This document shows positions 9,478 through 17,766 of a stretch of DNA of 59,519 nucleotides, one piece after another. Positions within the stretch are counted from its first letter, which is position 1. Each line of letters opens with the position of its first letter. Source of the stretch: an uncultured Saprospiraceae bacterium. Its GTDB lineage: Bacteria; Bacteroidota; Bacteroidia; Chitinophagales; Saprospiraceae. The stretch spans positions 1-59,519 of the forward strand of contig CAKZVJ010000147.1 in assembly GCA_937923345.1 (NCBI GenBank), in the 5' to 3' direction. The notes below the pieces were generated by a model. That model was not told the DNA's origin. It did no database searches and was given only the letters and a program-made list of their open reading frames with translations. The position numbers and the translations under genes were made by a program.

Positions 9478-9806
9478 TATTCAGAAAATGTATAATTCAT
9501 TGAGAAACATTTTTTGCTAAAGACACGCTCTGAAAATTTCCCTGCGTATTAGAAAATTCCTTCGCAAACGGGGTGATTCTAGAACTCAAATTGTCCCGAT
9601 TTTTCAAAGGAAAATCACGACAATTTGGATTTGGTCTTATTGAGGGATGTACAGAAATATCATATTTCATTGAGATAAAAGGTTCTACATCTCAAAATCT
9701 CTAAATGATTACCTCATTTTTAATATTATTGTTTTAAAAACAGGGTTATTCTCAGACTCAATTTGTCATGATTTTTAAAAGAAAATCACGCCAAATTGGT
9801 TCTTGC
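9478..9806. repeat. Degenerate tandem duplication carrying two similar hairpins
   Basis: Two diverged units start at about 9478 (TTCAGAAAATGTATAATTCA) and 9649 (GTACAGAAATATCATATTTC), offset by about 170 nt. Each ends in a long imperfect hairpin: CAAATTGTC with GACAATTTG (9587-9595/9619-9627), and CAATTTGTC with GCCAAATTG (9759-9767/9790-9798). The inner arms GATTTTT and AAAATCACG are shared. Nothing coding is visible, so this is a decayed non-coding repeat. Confidence 0.6.
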
Positions 9807-9810
9807 CACC

Positions 9811-9875
9811 CCAAATACCCAGGGTTTTCACCCTGGGCTATAATAAGGTCACCGCCTCTGGGGGTTCTTCTCTTA
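9811..9875 (+). repeat. REP-like element (CCCAGGG...CCCTGGGCTATAATA type)
   Basis: A 7-bp stem (9818-9824 with 9831-9837, loop TTTTCA) leads into GGGCTATAATAAGGTC and then CCGCCTCTGGGGGTTC. This resembles the REP sequences mobilised by IS200-like Y1 (RAYT) transposases that are scattered in many genomes. No transposase gene is present here. Two more 6-bp hairpins follow (9913-9928 and 9936-9952). Confidence 0.55.
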
Positions 9876-9991
9876 CTTCTGAATAGCCCTTATTGATTAC
9901 TTGAGGCTGAGACCTTAAGCTATTAAGGTATCACATTCCGAGAAAATCGGAACAGGTTATATGAGGCTTTCTCTGTATACTTCTAAATATG

Positions 9992-10624
9992 CTATTTAAT
10001 AGGGGCATCGATTCGCACTGCTTCCTTATCTGCATTTCGTCCTATATATCCGCCTATACTAATCCAAAAATTATTTGTACCATCTAGGCACTTATCGTTT
10101 ACATAATTACGAGATTTCATAGCGAATACATTTGCCCCTTTACCCTTCTTTTTGAGAATAGGAATCATGTTTTTGTTATAGCAATCTTGCATTGGTTTAA
10201 CTTCCTCGTCGTTATCATAGCCTGCAATAGTGAAAACATCTTGCTTGGTTTTAGCTTTTTTCATTTTGCCGAATAGTTTTTGCTTGTTTAAGCAATCACA
10301 TATTTTATTGCCTACTTCGATTTGCTCTTCTGTGGTAGGGCTACTCATGTTATCTTCAAATCTTTTTCTCATGTCTGAGGAGGACTTCACTTCGTCAGTT
10401 GCAGCTTTAGTCATATCAGCACCTATTACCTTTCTATTAGGATTGAGATTTTGAGCTGCCATTGCCTCATTCATTTTTTTAATATTGTCGTTTTTTGCTG
10501 GTTTATCTGAAGCCAAATTATTAGTATCAGTCATACTAGCACCTGTTGAAGTACTTCCTCCGCAAGAAAATAGTAGGCTAAGGCATAGAGATACAATCAG
10601 TAACGAGAAGGTTAAATGTTTCAT
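9992..10624 (-). CDS. Predicted lipoprotein of unknown function
   Basis: This 210-residue protein has a lipoprotein signal peptide: MKHLTF, a hydrophobic core and a lipobox ending LLFSC, with lipidated Cys at residue 21, followed by GG. A Ser/Thr/Asn-rich linker (about 22-50) leads to a domain with four cysteines (ICDCL, DCYNK, DKCLD), which could form two disulfides in the periplasm. I do not recognise the domain. It ends with WISIGGYIGRNADKEAVR. The gene stands alone: downstream is the repeat-rich gap, upstream is priA on the same strand with its stop 74 nt away. Confidence 0.7.
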   Translation of the reverse strand: MKHLTFSLLIVSLCLSLLFSCGGSTSTGASMTDTNNLASDKPAKNDNIKKMNEAMAAQNLNPNRKVIGADMTKAATDEVKSSSDMRKRFEDNMSSPTTEEQIEVGNKICDCLNKQKLFGKMKKAKTKQDVFTIAGYDNDEEVKPMQDCYNKNMIPILKKKGKGANVFAMKSRNYVNDKCLDGTNNFWISIGGYIGRNADKEAVRIDAPIK

Positions 10625-10697
10625 GTATAGTATTGTCTTTTAAAATGTTATCCAAAAATAAGCTATGCAATGCTGTAAAGCAAGTGTTTTGGATAGT

Positions 10698-13145
10698 CTA
10701 ATAGGGGTCGACATCTATTACGACCCTCAGTTGAGAGGCGCCGGGGCTTGCCTTTACTTGCGCAGCTGAGGATTTGATTAGTGTCTTTATGCTTTTAAGT
10801 ACGGCTGCTTTATTGTCTAGCTTGATCCAAAAATCCATCAGATAGTAGCTACGTATTCGACCAATGTACGGGGAAGCGGGGCCAATTAGACGGTCTCCCA
10901 ATTGAGGTCTGATCAGATGGTCAAAGAACAAGGTGGCATCTTGTAGATTGGGTATTTTTTTGTGCTTCAAGGTTACCTTTATCATTCTCGAGACAGGAGG
11001 GTATACAGATTCCCTCCGTTCGAATATTTCTCTATGATAGAATCTTTGGTAATCGTAGTCTATAATATCCTGAAGGATAGGATGAGTCGGATCGAAGGTT
11101 TGAATGATGACTTTACCTTGCTTGTTTTTGCGACCTGCACGACCACTTACTTGCATAATAAGTTGGAATCCTCTTTCAGAAGATCTAAAATCGGGGTAGG
11201 CAAACTGCTGATCGGCATTCAATACGCCTACAATACTTACATTGTCAAAATCTAGGCCTTTGGTTATCATCTGGGTACCGACCAAGATATCTATTTGCCT
11301 ATCCTCAAATTCCATCAAGAGATCTTCATACGCTGCTCTAGTATTTACCGTATCGAAATCCATTCTTGCAACTACTGCTTTCGGGAAAAAGGAAATGATT
11401 TCATCTTCTATTTTTGCGGTCCCGTAGCCTTTCTCATTGAGGTGTTTATTGCCGCAGGCAGGGCAGGCCTCTGGGAGCGTATGACGGGAGGAGCAATAAT
11501 GACAATGCATTTTGTGGGTATACTTATGATAGGTCAAGCTGACATCACAGTTGGTGCATTCCATCTTCCATGCACAATCATCACAGGAGATGGTAGGCGC
11601 ATAGCCTCTTCTGTTTTGAAATAGGATAACTTGCTCCTTTCTATCTAGTGCACCCTGGATTTCCTCAATTAGCACGGAGGTGAATTGTCCTTTTATTTTG
11701 TTTTGCGCGATTTCTTTTTTCTTGTCCACTATGACTATCTCCGGCATAGCCAGTCCAGCAAAGCGTTCTGTAAGTTCTGCCAAATTATACTTTCCAGACA
11801 GCGCATTTGTGTAAGTCTCCATTGATGGGGTAGCAGTACCCATGATCACTTTTGCGTCATACAAAGTAGACATGTACAAAGCCGTATCTCGCGCATGGTA
11901 TCTCGGTGCAGGTTCGTTTTGTTTGAACGATGGATCGTGCTCTTCATCTATGACGATCAAGTCAAGATTGCTAAAGGGTAAAAATATACTAGATCGGGCA
12001 CCCAAGAATATCTTGCCCTCTTTTTGCGCTGCTTCAAATATTTCGACACGCTGGTCATCGTTCATCTTAGAATGATATACCAAGATGTCATTGCCAAATA
12101 ATTTTTTGAGTCTATTGATAATTTGGGTGGTGAGTGCTATCTCTGGTAGTAAATAGAGTACTTGACCTCCCTTGGCGATTACTTCATTCATGCACTCCAC
12201 ATATACTCGAGTCTTGCCGCTCCCTGTCACTCCATGCAGGAGGATGGGTTTCTTCTCCTCAAAAGAAGAGTTGATCAGTGGCATGACCATTGCTTGTTGG
12301 TCAGTGAGTGGCGGCAGCTCATCGACATCCATCTCTTTTGTTTCTAAACGACTGACGGTCCTAGGGTAGACTTCAAAAATTTCCTTTTTTACCATTGCCT
12401 TGATAACGGAGGTATCTATTTTGGCTTTTTTGTAAAGCTCGGTCTTACGAATATATTTATTGGACTTTTGCAGCTGTACAAAGGCCAACAGAGTGTTGGT
12501 TTGTTTTTCTGATTTGGCGACCAATTCAAAAGCTTCATTCAATAGCTCAGGGTGCTCTTGATAGACTTCTGTAAACCGTACACAGTCCACCACCTTTGGT
12601 TTATACTTCGTCTTTAATATTTGCCGCACGAAGATGAGTCGCTTTTCTATAAGTTTATTGATCAACTTGGTAATTGATTTTTGACCAAGAATACTTTGGA
12701 TATCGGACATGCTGATTTCCTTCTGGATGATCAAGGCTTCGATGATCATGAACTCTTTATCAGATAGGCCCTGCATATTGTGGTCAAAAGTCGGGGATAG
12801 ATATACTTTTGAATCGCTATTGAGTTTAAGTTTACCCGGTAAAGCGGCGTTCATAACTTCACCAATAGTGCAGGCATAGTACTTGGCTATCCAAGTCCAT
12901 AATCGGAGTTGCTTCTCATCTACCATCGGAGCCAGATCCAATATACTAAGGATGGGTTTTGGTTTCACTTGAGGACTGACAGTCTCCGCAAATCCAGCTA
13001 CGATTCCAGTGTAAAGCTTAGACTTTCCAAATTGTACTTCTACGCGCATGCCTACCTGTACAGAGGCAGCCATGCTACTAGGGATACTATAGGTATAGTA
13101 CTGCGATATTGCAATAGGCAGGATCACATAGGCGTAGGAAGGCAA
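10698..13145 (-). CDS. priA: Primosomal protein N' (replication restart helicase PriA)
   Basis: PriA is the superfamily 2 DNA helicase that reloads the replisome at stalled forks. With the TTG start at 13145 the protein has 815 residues. It shows an N-terminal 3'-OH-binding domain (VILPIAISQYYTYSIP), Walker A HGVTGSGKT (about residue 305-312), the DEEH box (IDEEHDPSFKQ), and helicase motifs including GTATPSMET. Zinc cysteines lie in CDDCAWKMECTNC and CHYCSS...CPACG, and QVSGRAGR is motif VI. No ATG exists near the N-terminus. The frame reaches back to a TTG at 13220, but a TACCTTTG -7 box at 13206-13213 makes starts upstream of it unlikely. TTG at 13172 is the other option. Homologues begin a few residues before VILPLA, which fits 13145. 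Confidence 0.93.
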   Translation of the reverse strand: MPSYAYVILPIAISQYYTYSIPSSMAASVQVGMRVEVQFGKSKLYTGIVAGFAETVSPQVKPKPILSILDLAPMVDEKQLRLWTWIAKYYACTIGEVMNAALPGKLKLNSDSKVYLSPTFDHNMQGLSDKEFMIIEALIIQKEISMSDIQSILGQKSITKLINKLIEKRLIFVRQILKTKYKPKVVDCVRFTEVYQEHPELLNEAFELVAKSEKQTNTLLAFVQLQKSNKYIRKTELYKKAKIDTSVIKAMVKKEIFEVYPRTVSRLETKEMDVDELPPLTDQQAMVMPLINSSFEEKKPILLHGVTGSGKTRVYVECMNEVIAKGGQVLYLLPEIALTTQIINRLKKLFGNDILVYHSKMNDDQRVEIFEAAQKEGKIFLGARSSIFLPFSNLDLIVIDEEHDPSFKQNEPAPRYHARDTALYMSTLYDAKVIMGTATPSMETYTNALSGKYNLAELTERFAGLAMPEIVIVDKKKEIAQNKIKGQFTSVLIEEIQGALDRKEQVILFQNRRGYAPTISCDDCAWKMECTNCDVSLTYHKYTHKMHCHYCSSRHTLPEACPACGNKHLNEKGYGTAKIEDEIISFFPKAVVARMDFDTVNTRAAYEDLLMEFEDRQIDILVGTQMITKGLDFDNVSIVGVLNADQQFAYPDFRSSERGFQLIMQVSGRAGRKNKQGKVIIQTFDPTHPILQDIIDYDYQRFYHREIFERRESVYPPVSRMIKVTLKHKKIPNLQDATLFFDHLIRPQLGDRLIGPASPYIGRIRSYYLMDFWIKLDNKAAVLKSIKTLIKSSAAQVKASPGASQLRVVIDVDPY

Positions 13146-13205
13146 AGATGTTGGTGAAAATGCGCTGGACAAGTATTCTTTTTTAATCTGCTTATTGTAT
13201 GCTGT

Positions 13206-13213
13206 CAAAGGTA
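13206..13213 (-). promoter_or_regulatory. -7 box before priA
   Basis: TACCTTTG on the minus strand is a perfect TAnnTTTG match. It implies a leader of 25-55 nt before the TTG start candidates at 13172 and 13145. No matching -33 box is obvious. Confidence 0.4.
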
Positions 13214-13249
13214 GGTACAAAATATTGAAAGAGGCTTATCATCCCCCCG

Positions 13250-13420
13250 AAGTTTTTGGCCTAGTGCTGTGCAGCAGTGAGGCCATAGGCCGAAGACCCA
13301 ATGACCTTTTTCTGGTCATGCAGGGCCGATCGGAATCGAGAGCTGCGGAACATAACGACCCTTACCGTTGATCTATGTTTTTCCCACATAGATAAACGGT
13401 AAGGGTAGGCTCCTCATAAG
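13250..13420 (-). repeat. Dispersed hairpin repeat, copy 3 of 6
   Basis: On the minus strand it starts GGAGCCTACCC and has a 21-bp stem with one G/T mismatch (13386-13406 with 13358-13378, 7-nt loop). It continues GGGTCGTTATGTTCCGCAGC, then a GC-rich variable part to about 13250. It separates the deacetylase gene from priA and may also stop or process the upstream transcript. Confidence 0.75.
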
Positions 13421-13427
13421 AATATGC

Positions 13428-14330
13428 TTAGAAATAAATCTCTTGTGCTACCCGAAACGTATTGGCATGCGCTTCGATGATGTCGGCAAGTCGCTCAGAA
13501 TATCCTCCTCCCATACTGACCGCCACTGGGATCTGGTGTCGATGACAGGTCTCAAAAATATATTGATCTCTACGTTTGCAGCCTGATTGGGTCATGCTTA
13601 AACGACCCAATTTATCCGTCGCCAATACATCTACCCCTGAGAGATAGAAAATAAAATCTGGCTGTACCTGGTCTAGTAATGCAGGGAGCGTTTGGTAAAG
13701 GGTGGTTAGAAAATGCTGATCCCCCGTTTTGTCTGGAAGCCCAATGTCGAGGTCACTGTTTTCTTTTTTGGTAGGATAGTTCTTGGCACCATGCATACTG
13801 AAGGTGAATACCCGTGGCTCTTGCTCAAATATCTTGGCCGTACCATTGCCCTGATGGACGTCAAGATCTATGACCAAAATTTGTTTAGCCAAGCCCTCAT
13901 CCAGAAGATAATTGCTCGCAATAGCAATATCATTAAGTAAGCAAAATCCCTCGCCTCTCTCTGCGAATGCGTGATGGGTACCTCCGGCGATATTTAATGC
14001 CACGCCGTACTGCTGCGCAAAGAGGGCGCAGTCTATGGTGCCCTGAGAAATATGAGTGCCCCTAGTGATGAGCTCTTTGGATAAAGGAAATCCGATCTTT
14101 CGAATCTCCTTGGGAGTGAGCGTGAGGTCTTTTAGTTTTTGCCAATAGTCAGCTGCATGAGTCCGCAGTATAATAGACTCAGTAAGGGCCGCTGGATGAA
14201 AGAAATTGTCTTCCTCAATCGTACCTTCATACAATAGCTGCTCTGGTAACAATTCATACTTCATCATCGGGAAGCGATGACCTTCAGGGAGACTGTATTT
14301 GTAGATGGGCGAATAGGCAATCTTAAGCAT
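13428..14330 (-). CDS. Histone deacetylase family protein (AcuC/HDAC-like)
   Basis: This is a zinc-dependent deacetylase of the arginase/deacetylase fold, 300 residues long. All catalytic features are visible: GGTHHAF with the His pair H119/H120, DLDVHQGNG with zinc ligands D157 and H159, SGVDVLATDK with third ligand D239, and MGGGYS with the transition-state tyrosine. Bacterial members act on acetyl-lysine, acetylpolyamines or small acetylated metabolites; the substrate here is not evident. Its start overlaps the end of ypdA by 8 nt, so translation is probably coupled and a shared process is likely. A dispersed repeat lies just downstream. Confidence 0.9.
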   Translation of the reverse strand: MLKIAYSPIYKYSLPEGHRFPMMKYELLPEQLLYEGTIEEDNFFHPAALTESIILRTHAADYWQKLKDLTLTPKEIRKIGFPLSKELITRGTHISQGTIDCALFAQQYGVALNIAGGTHHAFAERGEGFCLLNDIAIASNYLLDEGLAKQILVIDLDVHQGNGTAKIFEQEPRVFTFSMHGAKNYPTKKENSDLDIGLPDKTGDQHFLTTLYQTLPALLDQVQPDFIFYLSGVDVLATDKLGRLSMTQSGCKRRDQYIFETCHRHQIPVAVSMGGGYSERLADIIEAHANTFRVAQEIYF

Positions 14331-15306
14331 AGTCAGCGCTTATCTTATGCTTGATGTCCGAGATGATCTGCTGGCCATGGTGCCTAGTATTTTCTATAAA
14401 TAATTGGCTGGTATGGTCTCCCGCTAAGATGACCCCCGCGACATAAAGCTGCGGGATATTGGATTCTAAACTGTCTTCCTTATGCTGGGGCGCCTTGGTA
14501 TCTGGATCAAGTAAAATGCCGATACTTTTCAGAAAGGCATAGTCAGGACGGTAGCCCGTCATAGCAAGCACGTAGTCATTGTCTAAGATTTGCTCTCCGT
14601 CCGGCGTCGATACTACGATCTTGTCTGGTAGGATTTCTTTGATTTGACTGTTGAAAAGTGCCTTGATACTGCCTTCCTTTATTCGATTTTCTATATTGGG
14701 CTTGATCCAGTATTTTACCTTTTCGTAGAGGCTGTCCTCTTTGATAATCATAGTGACATGGGAGCCTTTATGGTAGGTCTCCAAGGCTACGTCACAGGCA
14801 GAATTTGCGGCGCCGACCACAGCAATGTTCTGACCGATGTACCGATGCGCATCGTCGTAGTAGTGTTTTACTTTTGGCAGCTCCTCTCCCTTGACTTGAA
14901 GTAGATTGGGTGTATCATAATAGCCAGTCGCCACGATAAGGTATTGGCAATGATAGGTCTGATTTTGGGTTTTGATTTCAAATTTAAAATGCTGCTTCTC
15001 GACGGATTGCACCGTCTGCCTGTATCTAATGTCAAGATTGTGTGCCGTGGCTATGCGTCGATAATATTCTAGGGCCTCTTTTCGAGTCGGTTTGTCTGTA
15101 TGAGAAATGAAAGGAATATCTCCAATCTCTAGAACTTCAGAGGTGGAAAAAAAAGTCATATTCGTGGGAAAATTATAGATACTATTGACCAGTAATCCCT
15201 TTTCAAGGATTAAGAAATTCATATTTTGGCGAGCAGCTTCTATAGCGCAGACTAAGCCAGATGGACCCGCTCCAATAATGATAATGTCTTTTTCAATGAT
15301 ATCCAT
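14323..15306 (-). CDS. ypdA: YpdA-type bacillithiol disulfide reductase
   Basis: This FAD/NADPH-dependent oxidoreductase has 327 residues. YpdA proteins reduce bacillithiol disulfide in thiol redox control. It shows the FAD Rossmann motif GAGPSG near residue 11, the family-typical NFPTNMTFFSTSE segment, an ATGYYDTP stretch, a second Rossmann motif GAANSACD, and a C-terminal GVILAGDHTSQLFIENTRHHG. There is no CxxC redox pair, as expected for YpdA and unlike thioredoxin reductase. I use the ATG at 15306; upstream only a TTG at 15318 extends the frame. The deacetylase-family gene overlaps its 3' end. Bacillithiol synthesis genes are not in the window. Confidence 0.88.
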   Translation of the reverse strand: MDIIEKDIIIIGAGPSGLVCAIEAARQNMNFLILEKGLLVNSIYNFPTNMTFFSTSEVLEIGDIPFISHTDKPTRKEALEYYRRIATAHNLDIRYRQTVQSVEKQHFKFEIKTQNQTYHCQYLIVATGYYDTPNLLQVKGEELPKVKHYYDDAHRYIGQNIAVVGAANSACDVALETYHKGSHVTMIIKEDSLYEKVKYWIKPNIENRIKEGSIKALFNSQIKEILPDKIVVSTPDGEQILDNDYVLAMTGYRPDYAFLKSIGILLDPDTKAPQHKEDSLESNIPQLYVAGVILAGDHTSQLFIENTRHHGQQIISDIKHKISADYA

Positions 15307-15397
15307 ATGCCAATCCAAGTGCTTTAGTTTTTAACTAAAGAAACACAAGATAAGTTGAGTAAAGGATTAATAATAATCTCTCTAATTTGTTTTTCCT

Positions 15398-17341
15398 CTA
15401 TGTCCCTTGCTGACTCTGCAATAGTAAACTCATTATTTTAGCATGTAGTTCTTCTGGTTTGAATGGTTTGGTGAGATAGTCATTCATGCCTATACTTTTG
15501 CAACGTTTTTCTTCTTGAGATGTAGCGTTGGCTGTCAAGGCTATGATGGGCACTTCGCTAAGCTCTCGAATCTTGGTAGCGGATTCTATTCCGTCCATGA
15601 CTGGCATTTGTATGTCCATCAATACTAGGTCGTAGCCATGTTCTCTGAATTTTTCGACGCCGACTAAGCCATTCTCTGCAATGTCTACAGTGACATGATC
15701 TGACCAGGTGGTCAATATTTTTTTGGTAGCGATTTGGTTCAAGAAGTGATCCTCCACTAGAAGTACACTAAGAGAGCTGAGGGGTGCTTGGGCATTCGCG
15801 TCATAAGCTACCGTTTCTACGAGCTTAACGGGCAAACACATTTTGATGCATTGATTATCTAGGTCAAGGATTAGGTCTCCTTTGATCTGCTTTATTATCT
15901 TATTCAGAATGGACACATTGAGTAAATGGTGATTCTGCGTATTTTCTACATTATCAAGGATTTTTTTGTAGTCCTCATTTTTTAATAAATCAACCATTTC
16001 TGGATTGAAAAAATTAGGTCTGTACCCACTTAGAGACAGTTCAAACTGGTTGTTGGGTTCACTTTTTGACATGCCAGCATGTACACTGACTTTGGTTATA
16101 CTTTCGTCTTCATTAAATACCAAGTTGGCGATATTATAGAACAGCTGTGTAACCTTTTTTGGATAGGTGAGCACTTTAGGTGGAGTGCTTTCGGAGATGT
16201 CAAAGGTAACCTCCATTTTATTTGTTCCTGCCTTCAAGGTTATCATCCGCTTAAAAGCGTCCATAAACTCTTGTAATCTAAACTCTTCCTCCTGATCATG
16301 CATGCTTTCTTGTCCTACGATAGAATAGTTTAGCAAATTATTTACCGCTCCAAATAATTCATTAAATGAATTTTTCAAGCCGTAGACAAGCTCCGTTTGC
16401 TTAGGACTAGAAGGAATATTTTCTAATAAAAATAATAGATTGGTTATGGAAGATAAAGGAGTACGGATTTGAAAACCTATGTCAGAAAGCATTTGCTCCT
16501 TTACATTGAGCATGCCACGAGATAGATTTTTTTCGATCATCAACTTCTCGTTGATTTTCCTAGCCGTGATGTCCTGCAAGGCACCTACTACTTTCAGTTT
16601 CTTACTATTATCTTCAAGGACTAGTCTAGACTGTAGTGAAATATATTTGATATTCCTGCCCTCGGTTACAATCCTGTGTTCTAGATTTTGAGTCTCATTA
16701 GATTTTGAAATATTATCAAAAAACTCTTCTACAAGTCCTTTGTCGTCTGTGTGAACATAGTTCAAATATTCGGACATGGTAGGAAGAAAGCTTTGCTTTT
16801 GGAAACCGAATAAAACAAATACCTCGTCAGACCAAATCATTTCGTGACTGACAATGTCCATCTCCCAGCAGCCAAATTTTCCCATCCTTTGCGCTTCCAA
16901 AAATCTCTTTTGCGTCTTGGTAAGATCTTCACTTATGGTTTTGAATTTGAGCTGGCTAGCATGTCTTTGAACAGAATAGCGAATCGCACGGCCAATCGAT
17001 TTCTGATCGATATCTCCCTTGACAAGAAAATCCTGCGCTCCTGCCTTGATGGCTTGGTTGCCTAGAATTTCATTAGATTTCTCAGTGAGTACTATTACTG
17101 GAATATTGGGCTGAGCCTCCACAAAAGAGGTTAGTGTTTTGAACCCTGAAGAATCTGGTAGCATCAGGTTAAGAAAAGCGATGTCTATTTCTTCAGAAGT
17201 GGCATAGTTGATTCCTTCGAAGTATGCATTGGCTATTAATAATTCACATTTTGGCAGTGTTGCCTTGATGTGTTTAGAGATTTGAGTAATGTCCTCATCA
17301 CGTTTGTCAACTATTAATATTTTGGGTTTATTATTCAACAT
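15398..17341 (-). CDS. Hybrid sensory protein with degenerate kinase core and intact C-terminal receiver
   Basis: The protein has 647 residues in four parts. An N-terminal receiver-like domain (about 6-125) has its phospho-acceptor Asp replaced by Asn58 (FLNLMLPDSSG). A PAS domain with PAC-like end lies at about 150-262. A HisKA-like region has FQIRTPL at 290-296, where kinases have HE(I/L)RTPL, so the phosphorylated His is Phe290. The ATPase-like region (about 385-510) has no recognisable D-x-G-x-G boxes. The C-terminal receiver (about 524-640) looks functional: ED at 530-531, D576 in LMDIQMPVMDG, T603 and K625. It probably cannot phosphorylate itself, but the last domain could accept phosphate from another kinase. 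It stands alone, with a 10-bp inverted repeat upstream. No output domain is seen. Confidence 0.88.
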   Translation of the reverse strand: MLNNKPKILIVDKRDEDITQISKHIKATLPKCELLIANAYFEGINYATSEEIDIAFLNLMLPDSSGFKTLTSFVEAQPNIPVIVLTEKSNEILGNQAIKAGAQDFLVKGDIDQKSIGRAIRYSVQRHASQLKFKTISEDLTKTQKRFLEAQRMGKFGCWEMDIVSHEMIWSDEVFVLFGFQKQSFLPTMSEYLNYVHTDDKGLVEEFFDNISKSNETQNLEHRIVTEGRNIKYISLQSRLVLEDNSKKLKVVGALQDITARKINEKLMIEKNLSRGMLNVKEQMLSDIGFQIRTPLSSITNLLFLLENIPSSPKQTELVYGLKNSFNELFGAVNNLLNYSIVGQESMHDQEEEFRLQEFMDAFKRMITLKAGTNKMEVTFDISESTPPKVLTYPKKVTQLFYNIANLVFNEDESITKVSVHAGMSKSEPNNQFELSLSGYRPNFFNPEMVDLLKNEDYKKILDNVENTQNHHLLNVSILNKIIKQIKGDLILDLDNQCIKMCLPVKLVETVAYDANAQAPLSSLSVLLVEDHFLNQIATKKILTTWSDHVTVDIAENGLVGVEKFREHGYDLVLMDIQMPVMDGIESATKIRELSEVPIIALTANATSQEEKRCKSIGMNDYLTKPFKPEELHAKIMSLLLQSQQGT

Positions 17342-17766
17342 TTGCTGCCTCTAATTAATTTATTGAAGTATTGGAGTGTGTAATAATAAGGTAATTCTAG
17401 AATGACACGCTTATTACACATTACATTTATTCAAATATGATGCCTAATTTATTGGCTTAGTAATGTGATATCAGTTGGTGCTCATACTCCGAAAAATCAA
17501 GAAACCAAAACTTGACTCTTTTTGCCCAACTTTACCATTATTTTAATCCACTGATCCTCAAGCACGAGCACATTGTTGATTGGATATGCTATCAAGTCGT
17601 TGCACAAGCATCACCGAATTTTTGTGGATAAAAAATTTCATTCCTATTAACCCATTTTTTGCCGTTCATAAGTTATCGGAGTTGCCCTAAAAATATTTGC
17701 CACTCTTTAAATGATAAAATGGGCTTAGGATTCAAAGCTTTTTATCTTAGCGCTAAAGTACATTAG
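17342..17766. other. Gap between divergent sensory and prenyltransferase genes
   Basis: This 425-nt, AT-rich stretch has no gene. It contains an inverted repeat, TGTGTAATAA (17377-17386) with TTATTACACA (17411-17420), 36-79 bp upstream of the sensory gene start, which could be an operator. A TATCTTAG sequence near 17746 could be a weak -7 box for the prenyltransferase gene. Confidence 0.5.
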
